NCBI RefSeq assembly: GCF_002077695.1
Contig: NZ_MWUE01000016.1
Span: 1 to 64,000 of the forward strand
Direction of reading: 5' to 3'
DNA: 64,000 nucleotides
From: Pantoea latae
GTDB taxonomy: Bacteria; Pseudomonadota; Gammaproteobacteria; Enterobacterales; Enterobacteriaceae
The notes beneath the pieces are model-generated. The model searched no databases, was not told the DNA's origin, and saw nothing but the letters and a program-made list of their open reading frames with translations. Shown piece by piece: positions 57,335 through 64,000 of this stretch (its first letter is position 1; each line of letters starts with the position of its first letter). A program made the translations under genes and the position numbers.

Positions 57335-58654
57335 ATGACACATCGTTTAACCTCGAAGGATATCCTCGCGCTGGGCTTTATGACGTTTGCCCTGTTTGTT
57401 GGCGCGGGTAACATTATTTTCCCCCCGATGGTCGGTATTCAGTCAGGCGAACACGTCTGGACCGCCGCCGTTGGCTTCCTGATCACCGCGGTTGGCCTGC
57501 CGGTGATGACCGTTATCGCGCTGGCGCGCGTCGGCGGCGGGGTTGACGCGCTCAGCAGGCCGATCGGCAAAGGCGCCGGCCTGCTGCTGGCCACCGTCTG
57601 CTATCTGGCGGTGGGTCCGCTGTTCGCCACGCCGCGCACCGCTACCGTGTCGTTCGAGATGGGCATTGCGCCGCTGACCGGCGATGGCGAGCTGCCGCTG
57701 TTCATCTATAGCCTGATCTATTTCGTGCTGGTGATTGGCGTGTCGCTCTATCCGGGCAAGCTGCTCGATACCGTGGGCCACTTCCTCGCGCCGCTGAAGA
57801 TCGTGGCGCTGACGGTGCTCGGCGTCGCGGCGCTGATCTGGCCGGCGGGCACCACCGCGCCCGCCACGGAAGATTATCAGCGCGCCGCCTTCTCCAGCGG
57901 CTTCGTTAACGGCTATCTGACCATGGATACGCTGGGCGCGCTGGTGTTCGGCATCGTGATCGTCAACGCGGCGCGCTCGCGCGGCGTTGAGAGCGCCAGC
58001 CTGCTGACCCGCTACACCATTCTGGCCGGCCTGATCGCCGGCGTCGGCCTGACGCTGGTCTACCTGAGCCTGTTTAAGCTCGGCAACGGCAGCGGGGCGC
58101 TGGTGGCGCAGAGCGCCAACGGCGCGGCGATCCTGCACGCCTACGTGCAGCAGACCTTCGGCGGCATGGGCAGCTTCTTCCTCGCGGCGCTGATTTTCGT
58201 CGCCTGCATGGTGACGGCGGTCGGCCTCACCTGCGCCTGTGCGGAATTTTTTGCGCAATACCTGCCGTTGTCGTATAAAGCACTGGTCTTTATTCTGGGT
58301 CTCTTCTCGATGGTGGTGTCAAACCTCGGTCTGAGCCATCTGATCCAGATTTCGATTCCGGTGCTGACGGCGATCTATCCGCCGTGCATCGTGCTGATTG
58401 TGCTGAGTTTCACCCTGAACTGGTGGAACAAGAGCAGCCGACTGATTGCGCCGACCATGCTGGTCAGCCTGATTTTCGGCATTATCGACGGCGTGAAAAC
58501 CACCGGATTGAAAGATATGCTGCCGGCGTTTAGCCAGCATCTGCCGCTGGCGGATCAGGGACTTGCCTGGTTGCCGCCTTCGCTGGTGATGCTGCTGGTC
58601 GCGGCGATTGTGGATCGCGTGAAAGGACGCGAGCAGGTTACGGCTCACTCGTAA
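57335..58654 (+). CDS. brnQ: Branched-chain amino acid transporter BrnQ (LIV-II)
   Basis: A 439-residue Na+/H+-coupled carrier for leucine, isoleucine and valine, same length as in E. coli. [55 protein letters not shown], and [21 protein letters not shown] are diagnostic; about 12 membrane helices. It follows phoBR at some distance, as in E. coli, and precedes proY. Confidence 0.95.
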   Translation: MTHRLTSKDILALGFMTFALFVGAGNIIFPPMVGIQSGEHVWTAAVGFLITAVGLPVMTVIALARVGGGVDALSRPIGKGAGLLLATVCYLAVGPLFATPRTATVSFEMGIAPLTGDGELPLFIYSLIYFVLVIGVSLYPGKLLDTVGHFLAPLKIVALTVLGVAALIWPAGTTAPATEDYQRAAFSSGFVNGYLTMDTLGALVFGIVIVNAARSRGVESASLLTRYTILAGLIAGVGLTLVYLSLFKLGNGSGALVAQSANGAAILHAYVQQTFGGMGSFFLAALIFVACMVTAVGLTCACAEFFAQYLPLSYKALVFILGLFSMVVSNLGLSHLIQISIPVLTAIYPPCIVLIVLSFTLNWWNKSSRLIAPTMLVSLIFGIIDGVKTTGLKDMLPAFSQHLPLADQGLAWLPPSLVMLLVAAIVDRVKGREQVTAHS

Positions 58655-58675
58655 CCGCCACAGCTGTTTACTCTG

Positions 58676-58700
58676 ACCACGGGCTTGCCCGTGGTTTTTC
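58676..58700 (+). terminator. Terminator between brnQ and proY
   Basis: ACCACGGGC-TT-GCCCGTGGT is followed by TTTT and further T-rich sequence. Confidence 0.85.
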
Positions 58701-58721
58701 TTTTCACAGGTACAGGTTGTT

Positions 58722-60071
58722 ATGCAAGAAACCAATAAGCTCAAACGCGGACTGAGCACGCGCCACATCCGTTTTATGGCGCTGGGATCGGCGATTGGCA
58801 CCGGACTGTTCTACGGGTCAGCGGATGCCATCAAGATGGCGGGGCCGAGCGTGCTGCTCGCCTATATTATCGGCGGCGCGGTGGCCTATATCATTATGCG
58901 CGCGCTGGGCGAGATGTCGGTGAATAACCCGCAGGCCAGCTCGTTTTCGCGCTACGCGCAGGATTATCTCGGGCCGCTGGCGGGCTATATCACCGGCTGG
59001 ACCTACTGCTTTGAGATCCTGATCGTCGCCATCGCCGACGTCACCGCCTTCGGCATCTATATGGGCGTCTGGTTCCCAGAGGTGCCGCACTGGATATGGG
59101 TGCTGAGCGTGGTGCTGATTATCGGCGCGGTCAACCTGATGAGCGTGAAGGTGTTCGGCGAAGTAGAGTTCTGGTTCTCTTTCTTTAAGGTCGCCACCAT
59201 CGTGGTGATGATCGTCGCCGGGTTCGCCATGATTATCTGGGGCATCGGCAACGGCGGTCAGCCGACCGGCATCCATAACCTGTGGAGCAACGGCGGCTTC
59301 TTCGCCCACGGCGTGGTCGGCATGCTGCTGTCGCTGCAGATGGTGATGTTCGCCTACGGCGGCATCGAGATTATCGGCATTACCGCCGGCGAAGCGAAAG
59401 ATCCGGCGCAGTCGATTCCGCGTGCCATTAATTCGGTGCCGATGCGTATTCTGGTGTTTTACGTCGGCACGCTGTTCGTCATCATGTCGATTTATCCGTG
59501 GAACCAGGTCGGCACTGACGGCTCGCCTTTTGTTCTGACCTTCCAGCATCTCGGCATCGCCGCGGCAGCCTCGATCCTCAATTTCGTGGTGCTGACGGCG
59601 TCGCTGTCGGCGATCAACAGCGACGTGTTCGGCGTCGGCCGCATGCTGCACGGTATGGCGCAGCAGGGCCACGCGCCGAAGATGTTTATGAAGGTCTCCG
59701 CGCGCGGTATTCCGTGGGTGACGGTGGTGGTGATGATGGCGGCGATGCTGATTGCGGTTTATCTCAACTATCTGATGCCGGAGAAGGTGTTCCTGGTGAT
59801 CGCCTCGCTGGCGACCTTCGCCACCGTCTGGGTGTGGATTATGATCCTGCTGTCGCAGATCGCCTTCCGCCGCAAGATCGGCAAAGAGGCGGCGAGCAAG
59901 CTGCAGTTCGCGGTGCCGGGCGGCATCTGGACCTCGCTGTTCGGCGTGCTGTTCCTCGCCTTTATCATCGCGCTGATCGGCTACTTCCCCGATACGCGGA
60001 TTTCGCTCTATGTGGGGCTGGTGTGGATTGTGCTGCTGCTGGCGGGTTATAAGCTGGTGCGTAAAGCTTAA
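58722..60071 (+). CDS. proY: Cryptic proline transporter ProY (APC family)
   Basis: A 449-residue amino acid permease with 12 membrane helices. It is nearly identical to E. coli ProY through [56 protein letters not shown] and [15 protein letters not shown]. In E. coli proY is nearly silent and its substrate assignment (proline, possibly histidine) is debated. The C-terminus is shorter than in E. coli. A cluster of hairpins follows instead of malZ. Confidence 0.93.
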   Translation: MQETNKLKRGLSTRHIRFMALGSAIGTGLFYGSADAIKMAGPSVLLAYIIGGAVAYIIMRALGEMSVNNPQASSFSRYAQDYLGPLAGYITGWTYCFEILIVAIADVTAFGIYMGVWFPEVPHWIWVLSVVLIIGAVNLMSVKVFGEVEFWFSFFKVATIVVMIVAGFAMIIWGIGNGGQPTGIHNLWSNGGFFAHGVVGMLLSLQMVMFAYGGIEIIGITAGEAKDPAQSIPRAINSVPMRILVFYVGTLFVIMSIYPWNQVGTDGSPFVLTFQHLGIAAAASILNFVVLTASLSAINSDVFGVGRMLHGMAQQGHAPKMFMKVSARGIPWVTVVVMMAAMLIAVYLNYLMPEKVFLVIASLATFATVWVWIMILLSQIAFRRKIGKEAASKLQFAVPGGIWTSLFGVLFLAFIIALIGYFPDTRISLYVGLVWIVLLLAGYKLVRKA

Positions 60072-60335
60072 TTTAGCTACGGCAAGGATTGCCTTTCCGC
60101 CTGAAGCGTCGTGCCAGCGCGCCAGGCATAGCCCGATCGCAAAGACGCAAAAAGCGGCATCCCTGCCAGCTCGGCCCGCGCGATTACGCACCTCATCCCT
60201 GAGGTGCGCCCGTAGCCGGGCTAACGCGTTGCGTTATTCAAAAACGCTCCCGGCGTTTTTGTCCCTGGCGCGGGACGCTTTGCTCTTCGGGCTTTGCCTG
60301 TCACGTATGGATTACGAGCCGTCTGTTTTAGTAGC
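60072..60335. repeat. Hairpin cluster downstream of proY with TCCC-loop repeats
   Basis: Four inverted repeats within about 130 bp. GGCA-TCCC-TGCC (60156-60167) and CGCACCTCA-TCCC-TGAGGTGCG (60187-60208) share the CATCCCTG core with those at 56-110. AAAAACGC/GCGTTTTT (about 60240-60260) and GTCCC/GGGAC follow. It looks like a complex intergenic palindromic repeat between convergent genes; it may also terminate proY. Confidence 0.5.
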
Positions 60336-62291
60336 CTACCAGCGGCTGCCCAGCGCGATTTCCACCCCTTGCGGGCTCAGATGGTTGTTATCGTAGTAGA
60401 GCGGCAGCCCTTGCCAGGTCACCAGACAGCCGCTGCGGTTGCATAAATTTTCCCGTAGCGACACCACGCGCACATCGCGCTGTTCATAGCCGCGCAGCAG
60501 CCGCGTCAGCGCATCTTCCGGCAGCGAATAGCGCGTGGTGCGTTCGTTCTGCGTCGGCAGCGTTTTCCAGTCGCTTAGCCACTGGCTCAGCTCGCGGCGC
60601 AGCGGCATATTGCGGTTGTTGCTGTAGCGCAGGGCATCCAGCGACAGCGACGGCGCGTCCTCTATCAGCACCACTTTTTTGCCCGCCTGCCGCAGCTGAG
60701 CGATGACTGCGTCCATGCCCTGTTTCAGGGCGCTGAGGTTGTCTTTGTCAGGGTGGTTGATGTCGCGATAACCGGCGCCGGGCAGAGTTTCAATGCCCGA
60801 CGCCCAGAAGGCGGTCATCACCACTTCGCTGATGCGATCGCTCAAGAGTTCTTTCATCACCGCGTCATTAAACGCCGCGCACTGCTTCGCGTGCGCGGGC
60901 TGCTGGTAGACCGCGCGCGTGACCCCCGCCGCCAGCAGCGGGCAGGTCGCTTTGGTGAGCTGATAGAGCGGTTTTTGCTGCGCCTCGGCGTAGCGCGCGA
61001 CGGCGGTGCGCATCGCGGCGGCATGGCTGTCCCCCACCAGCGCGACGCCAGGACGGGAGGCGTCTGGCTGACAGCGTTTATCCTGCGACGGCAGGTTAGG
61101 GCCGGCATCAAGCAGGCAGGGATTGGTCTGGGCGGCGATTTTATAGGCTTCGCTGCTGATCACTTTGTCATTGACGCGCCAGGTCATGCCGCCGCTGGCC
61201 CACAGGCCCACCATCGCCGCCGCCGCGGCCACCGACATTAAGCAGTAGGTAGGGATGACGCTGCGCGGCTTTCTGACCGGACGGCGGAACGGCTGTTCGA
61301 CATAGCGCCATGAGAGCCAGGCGACGACCAGCGCAAGCGCGCTGACGCCCAGCCCCTGCGAGACGCTGAGCGGGCCGTCGCTGCAGATGCGCGCCAGCGC
61401 CAGCAGCGGCCAGTGCCACAGATACCAGGAGTAGGAGATTTTGCCGATAAAGCGCATCGGCGCGTTTTCCAGCACCAGGCGGCTGAGCGCGCCGCGCGCC
61501 GCGATCAGCAGGCAGGCCGCCAGCACCGGCAGCAGCGCCAGATAGCCGGGAAAGGCGTCGTTTTTGTTGAGCGTCAGGGCGCAATACGCCGTCAGCGCCA
61601 GTCCGGCAAGGGTAAAGAGATTGGCCCAGCGGCCGCTGAGCGGCTGCGGTTTCCACAGCGCTAGCAGGACGCCCGCGCCCAGTTCCCAGGCGCGCGTCGG
61701 CAGCAGATAGAACGCCTGCGAGCTGTTTTGCGGCGTCAGCCAGATGCAGCCCGCCAGCGACAGCAGGCTCAGCAGTAGCACTAGCCCCGCCATGGATCGG
61801 CGCAGCCTGGCCGCCAGCAGCAAGACAAACGGCAGCGCGACATAAAATTGCTCTTCGATCCCCAGCGACCAGCTCATCAGCAGCGGATTTAAATCCGCCG
61901 ACGCGCTGAAATAATCGCTGCCCTTGAGCAGAATAATATTCGGCACCGAGAGAAAGACGCCGAAGCTGTATTTCGCCAGCTGGCCATATTCGAGCGGCGA
62001 CAGCAGGAAATAGCCGATAAACAGCAGGCTGAACAGCATCACCATCAGGGCAGGCGCGATGCGGCGAATGCGTCGCACATAGAACGAATAAAATGAGAAC
62101 TGGCCGGACGCGATATCACGGCTCAGGATGCCGCCGATCAGAAAGCCAGAGATAACAAAGAATATATCGACGCCCGCGTAGCCGCCGGGCAGGGCGCTGA
62201 CGCCCGCGTGAAACAGCACCACCAGCAGGATGGCGACGGCGCGCAGGCCATCGATATCCGCACGATAACCCTGTATAGAGCGTGTTTTCAT
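60336..62291 (-). CDS. O-acyltransferase (acyltransferase-3 domain plus SGNH domain, OafA/YrhL type)
   Basis: A 651-residue inner-membrane protein. The acyltransferase-3 domain (about 8-340, ten or more helices) has YRADIDGLRAVAILLVVLFH, GVDIFFVISGFLIGG, RRIRRIAPAL and WSLGIEEQFY. A periplasmic SGNH domain (about 390-650) has the Ser motif VALVGDSHAAAM and the terminal Asp-His YDNNHLSPQG. Such proteins acetylate surface polysaccharides such as O-antigen (OafA/OafB). Candidate acceptor: the glycan built by the glycosyltransferase cassette near 11.5-14.8 kb (inference). It stands where E. coli has malZ. Confidence 0.9.
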   Translation of the reverse strand: MKTRSIQGYRADIDGLRAVAILLVVLFHAGVSALPGGYAGVDIFFVISGFLIGGILSRDIASGQFSFYSFYVRRIRRIAPALMVMLFSLLFIGYFLLSPLEYGQLAKYSFGVFLSVPNIILLKGSDYFSASADLNPLLMSWSLGIEEQFYVALPFVLLLAARLRRSMAGLVLLLSLLSLAGCIWLTPQNSSQAFYLLPTRAWELGAGVLLALWKPQPLSGRWANLFTLAGLALTAYCALTLNKNDAFPGYLALLPVLAACLLIAARGALSRLVLENAPMRFIGKISYSWYLWHWPLLALARICSDGPLSVSQGLGVSALALVVAWLSWRYVEQPFRRPVRKPRSVIPTYCLMSVAAAAAMVGLWASGGMTWRVNDKVISSEAYKIAAQTNPCLLDAGPNLPSQDKRCQPDASRPGVALVGDSHAAAMRTAVARYAEAQQKPLYQLTKATCPLLAAGVTRAVYQQPAHAKQCAAFNDAVMKELLSDRISEVVMTAFWASGIETLPGAGYRDINHPDKDNLSALKQGMDAVIAQLRQAGKKVVLIEDAPSLSLDALRYSNNRNMPLRRELSQWLSDWKTLPTQNERTTRYSLPEDALTRLLRGYEQRDVRVVSLRENLCNRSGCLVTWQGLPLYYDNNHLSPQGVEIALGSRW

Positions 62292-62632
62292 TATCGGATC
62301 CCCGAGTATCGATAAACGTATTGAATACCGCTTGTATCGTTAACGCGCCGCCAATAAAGAAATCGGCGAATCCAGTCGCCGAATTAAGCAAAAAAACAAA
62401 AAAATAATGATAAAGGGATGATTGACGCCGTTATGTTACGTCAAAAAAGCGCGGTGAAATCATGCCGTCGCGAATATAGAAAAGTTCGCACCGACACTGA
62501 AAAAACAGTGCAGCAACGATTAAGAAAAAAAGGGCGACTGATTAGCCAGACTAAAGGCGGGTAACGCGAGCAGGGCGCAGACGCGGAGAGCAGGCAGACT
62601 CTCCGCATGGCAAACGCTTTTTACGGGCAATG
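62292..62632. other. Intergenic region upstream of the acyltransferase gene
   Basis: The left half is AT-rich (promoter of the acyltransferase gene). A perfect GCGGAGAG/CTCTCCGC hairpin (62583-62606) lies just downstream of the phosphatase gene and may end it, though no U-tract follows. No gene is supported. Confidence 0.4.
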
Positions 62633-63448
62633 TCAGGCTTCGGCGACAGCATCCGGCCCGAGCAGCGTGTTAATTTGCGCATAGATAGCCGGGTTGGCCA
62701 GCAGCACCGGATTGCCGTTCTTCAGACCATCGTTGGCCAGATAGTCGTTGACGACGCCGCCCGCCTCGCGCATCAGCACGATGCCCGGCAGGCTGTCCCA
62801 GGGGTTCATATGCGCTTCGTAGTAGCCGATCAGACGGCCCGCCGCCGCCCAGGCGGTGGTCAGCGCGCCGGAGCCGATGCGCACAAACATGCCGCCCTGC
62901 TCAAGCAGCCCCTGAATAACGCCTGCGGTCTGCGCGGCTGGCGTGCGGCTGGAGTTGCTGATGCCCAGCACGCCCTCGCTGAGATGCTGCGCGCCGTGCG
63001 CCTGCAGGCGCGTGTCGTTCATCCAGGCGCCGTGGCCGGCGCGGGCGTGAAACAGCTCCTGATGGTTTGGGTCGCACACCACGCCGATCAGCGCCTCGCC
63101 GTCGCACAGCACCGCCAGCGACACGCACCAGTTATGCAGGCCGTTAAGGAAGCAGGCGGTGCCGTCGATGGGGTCGACCACCCAAACCCAGCGCGCGCCC
63201 TCGACCACGCCGCCGCTCTCTTCCCCCAGCACCGCGTCGTCCGGGAAGCGCTCGGCGATCAGCGTCTTAATCAGCGCTTCTACGTTGCGGTCCGCCTCGC
63301 TGACCACATCCTGTAAATCCCGCTTGTGTTCCACCACCAGCTGCTGGCGCTGCTGATACCATGCATAGGCGCGGCTGGCAGCCGCACGGGCGATTTCGCA
63401 CGCGTGGTGATAACGCGCGTCTGTTTCAGTTTGCGAAGCGGATGACAT
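62633..63448 (-). CDS. Inositol monophosphatase family protein
   Basis: A 271-residue Mg2+-dependent phosphatase of the IMPase/HisN-type superfamily. Metal motifs are in order: VLGEESGG (Glu-Glu), VWVVDPIDGTACFLNGLHN (DPIDGT) and NPWDSLPGIVLMREAGG (WD). It dephosphorylates a sugar-phosphate, inositol-phosphate or histidinol-phosphate; the substrate is uncertain. It is not E. coli SuhB, which is more conserved. Start 63448 is chosen since AGAGGG lies just upstream; eight extra residues from a GTG are possible. Confidence 0.85.
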   Translation of the reverse strand: MSSASQTETDARYHHACEIARAAASRAYAWYQQRQQLVVEHKRDLQDVVSEADRNVEALIKTLIAERFPDDAVLGEESGGVVEGARWVWVVDPIDGTACFLNGLHNWCVSLAVLCDGEALIGVVCDPNHQELFHARAGHGAWMNDTRLQAHGAQHLSEGVLGISNSSRTPAAQTAGVIQGLLEQGGMFVRIGSGALTTAWAAAGRLIGYYEAHMNPWDSLPGIVLMREAGGVVNDYLANDGLKNGNPVLLANPAIYAQINTLLGPDAVAEA

Positions 63449-63578
63449 CCTTTCCCTCTTATGGTTTGTCACGCGGCTGAATCGATCATTCGCCGGAAAT
63501 AGCGCGCCGCGGACGCGCTATTGATAAGCAGGGTTTCATTAAGCCGTAAATGGGCAGGGCTGGCAAGTCGGGAAAAGC

Positions 63579-64000
63579 TCAGAGCGTTTTGCTGGTCGCC
63601 AGCACCATCAGGCGCGGATAGAAGCGGAAAAACAGCTGCTCCAGCTGGTCGTAGTGCGCGGTGAAGTCGTGATAGGAGTCGCGCAGCGAGGCGAGGCGCG
63701 GTCGGCGCTGCGCCATGCCGCTCAGCACGCGCGCCAGGCGCGCCGGTTCGGCGTAGTGTTCAAACCAGCGCTCGCGCCACATCACGGCGTTCAGCGCCTG
63801 AAAGCCCTCCGGCGTGCCCGCCAGCTGCGGCACGATGCGCTGTTCGGCAAAGCGCGAGAAGGCCGCCAGCGAGCGATCCGGGCAGAGGCTCTCCCAGTGA
63901 CGCGCGAGAAAGTGATCCCACACCACGTCGAGCGTAATCGGCGCCACGCGGCGCGTTTCCGCGCGAAACAGCGGACGCGCCTCCTGCACTTCGGGCAGGG
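63579..64000 (-). CDS. acpH: Acyl carrier protein phosphodiesterase, 5' end beyond window
   Basis: Removes 4'-phosphopantetheine from holo-ACP. The visible C-terminal 140 residues align with E. coli AcpH: LPEVQEARPLFRAETRRVAPITLDVVWDHFLARHW, GMAQRRPRLASLRDSYHDFTAHYDQLE and FRFYPRLM. The frame runs off the window end, and the missing N-terminal part (about 55 residues) should hold the first metal ligands. Position after proY agrees with E. coli, where acpH precedes queA-tgt. Confidence 0.92.
   Translation of the reverse strand, partial: LPEVQEARPLFRAETRRVAPITLDVVWDHFLARHWESLCPDRSLAAFSRFAEQRIVPQLAGTPEGFQALNAVMWRERWFEHYAEPARLARVLSGMAQRRPRLASLRDSYHDFTAHYDQLEQLFFRFYPRLMVLATSKTL

Overview
The window is chromosomal DNA of a GC-rich enterobacterium, most likely an Erwiniaceae member (Pantoea, Mixta or Erwinia type). 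The basis is gene order and recognisable proteins: it follows the Escherichia coli backbone phoE-proB-proA-thrW ... iraP-psiF-proC-yaiI-aroL-yaiA-aroM-ppnP-rdgC-mak-sbcC-sbcD-phoB-phoR-brnQ-proY ... acpH, with many lineage-specific replacements. No ribosomal RNA, CRISPR array, transposase or integrase gene was recognised.

Region 1 (1-4.2 kb): a PhoE-position porin with a Pho box, then proBA ending in a strong terminator. Region 2 (4.4-9.2 kb): a compact phage-derived unit between proA and the thrW tRNA. It holds an XRE/S24 repressor, a strong promoter, a boxA/boxB nut site, a homologue of the P22/lambda N antiterminator, a GH24 endolysin, a holin-like protein, overlapping Rz/Rz1 spanins and a beta-helix tailspike-like enzyme, closed by its own terminator. 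There is no integrase, replication, head or tail gene. This is the most unusual part of the window. Region 3 (9.3-14.8 kb): thrW with an aberrant 3' end, an AT-rich pair (a secreted protein and a 33-residue peptide with a double-glycine leader), a thioesterase, and a glycosyltransferase-flippase-glycosyltransferase cassette.

Region 4 (14.9-33.7 kb): lineage genes for chemotaxis (MCP and CheV), an OB-fold stress protein, DbpA, lactate use (lldR-lldD), osmC, several very small membrane or secreted proteins, a CPBP protease, a large c-di-GMP protein, an I78 inhibitor lipoprotein, a YcgZ-like regulator, mdtG and lacZ. lacZ has a lac-operator-like site, but lacI and lacY are absent. Region 5 (33.8-47.6 kb): return to the E. 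coli-like backbone (iraP, psiF, proC, yaiI, aroL, yaiA, aroM, ppnP, rdgC, mak). An IclR regulator, an OPT transporter and a DUF1177 gene are inserted directly before aroM, forming one apparent operon with it.

Region 6 (47.6-64 kb): sbcDC nuclease genes diverge from phoBR across a clear Pho box. phoR is followed by an orphan PstS-like binding protein, a MetE-C-like methyltransferase behind tandem MetJ boxes, brnQ and proY, an acyltransferase where E. coli has malZ, an inositol-phosphatase family gene, and the start-truncated acpH. Phosphate-response genes recur across the window (phoE, iraP, psiF, phoBR, pstS-like), but phoA is missing from between iraP and psiF.

All calls come from reading sequence and translations. 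No database search was run, so family names rest on remembered sequences and motifs.
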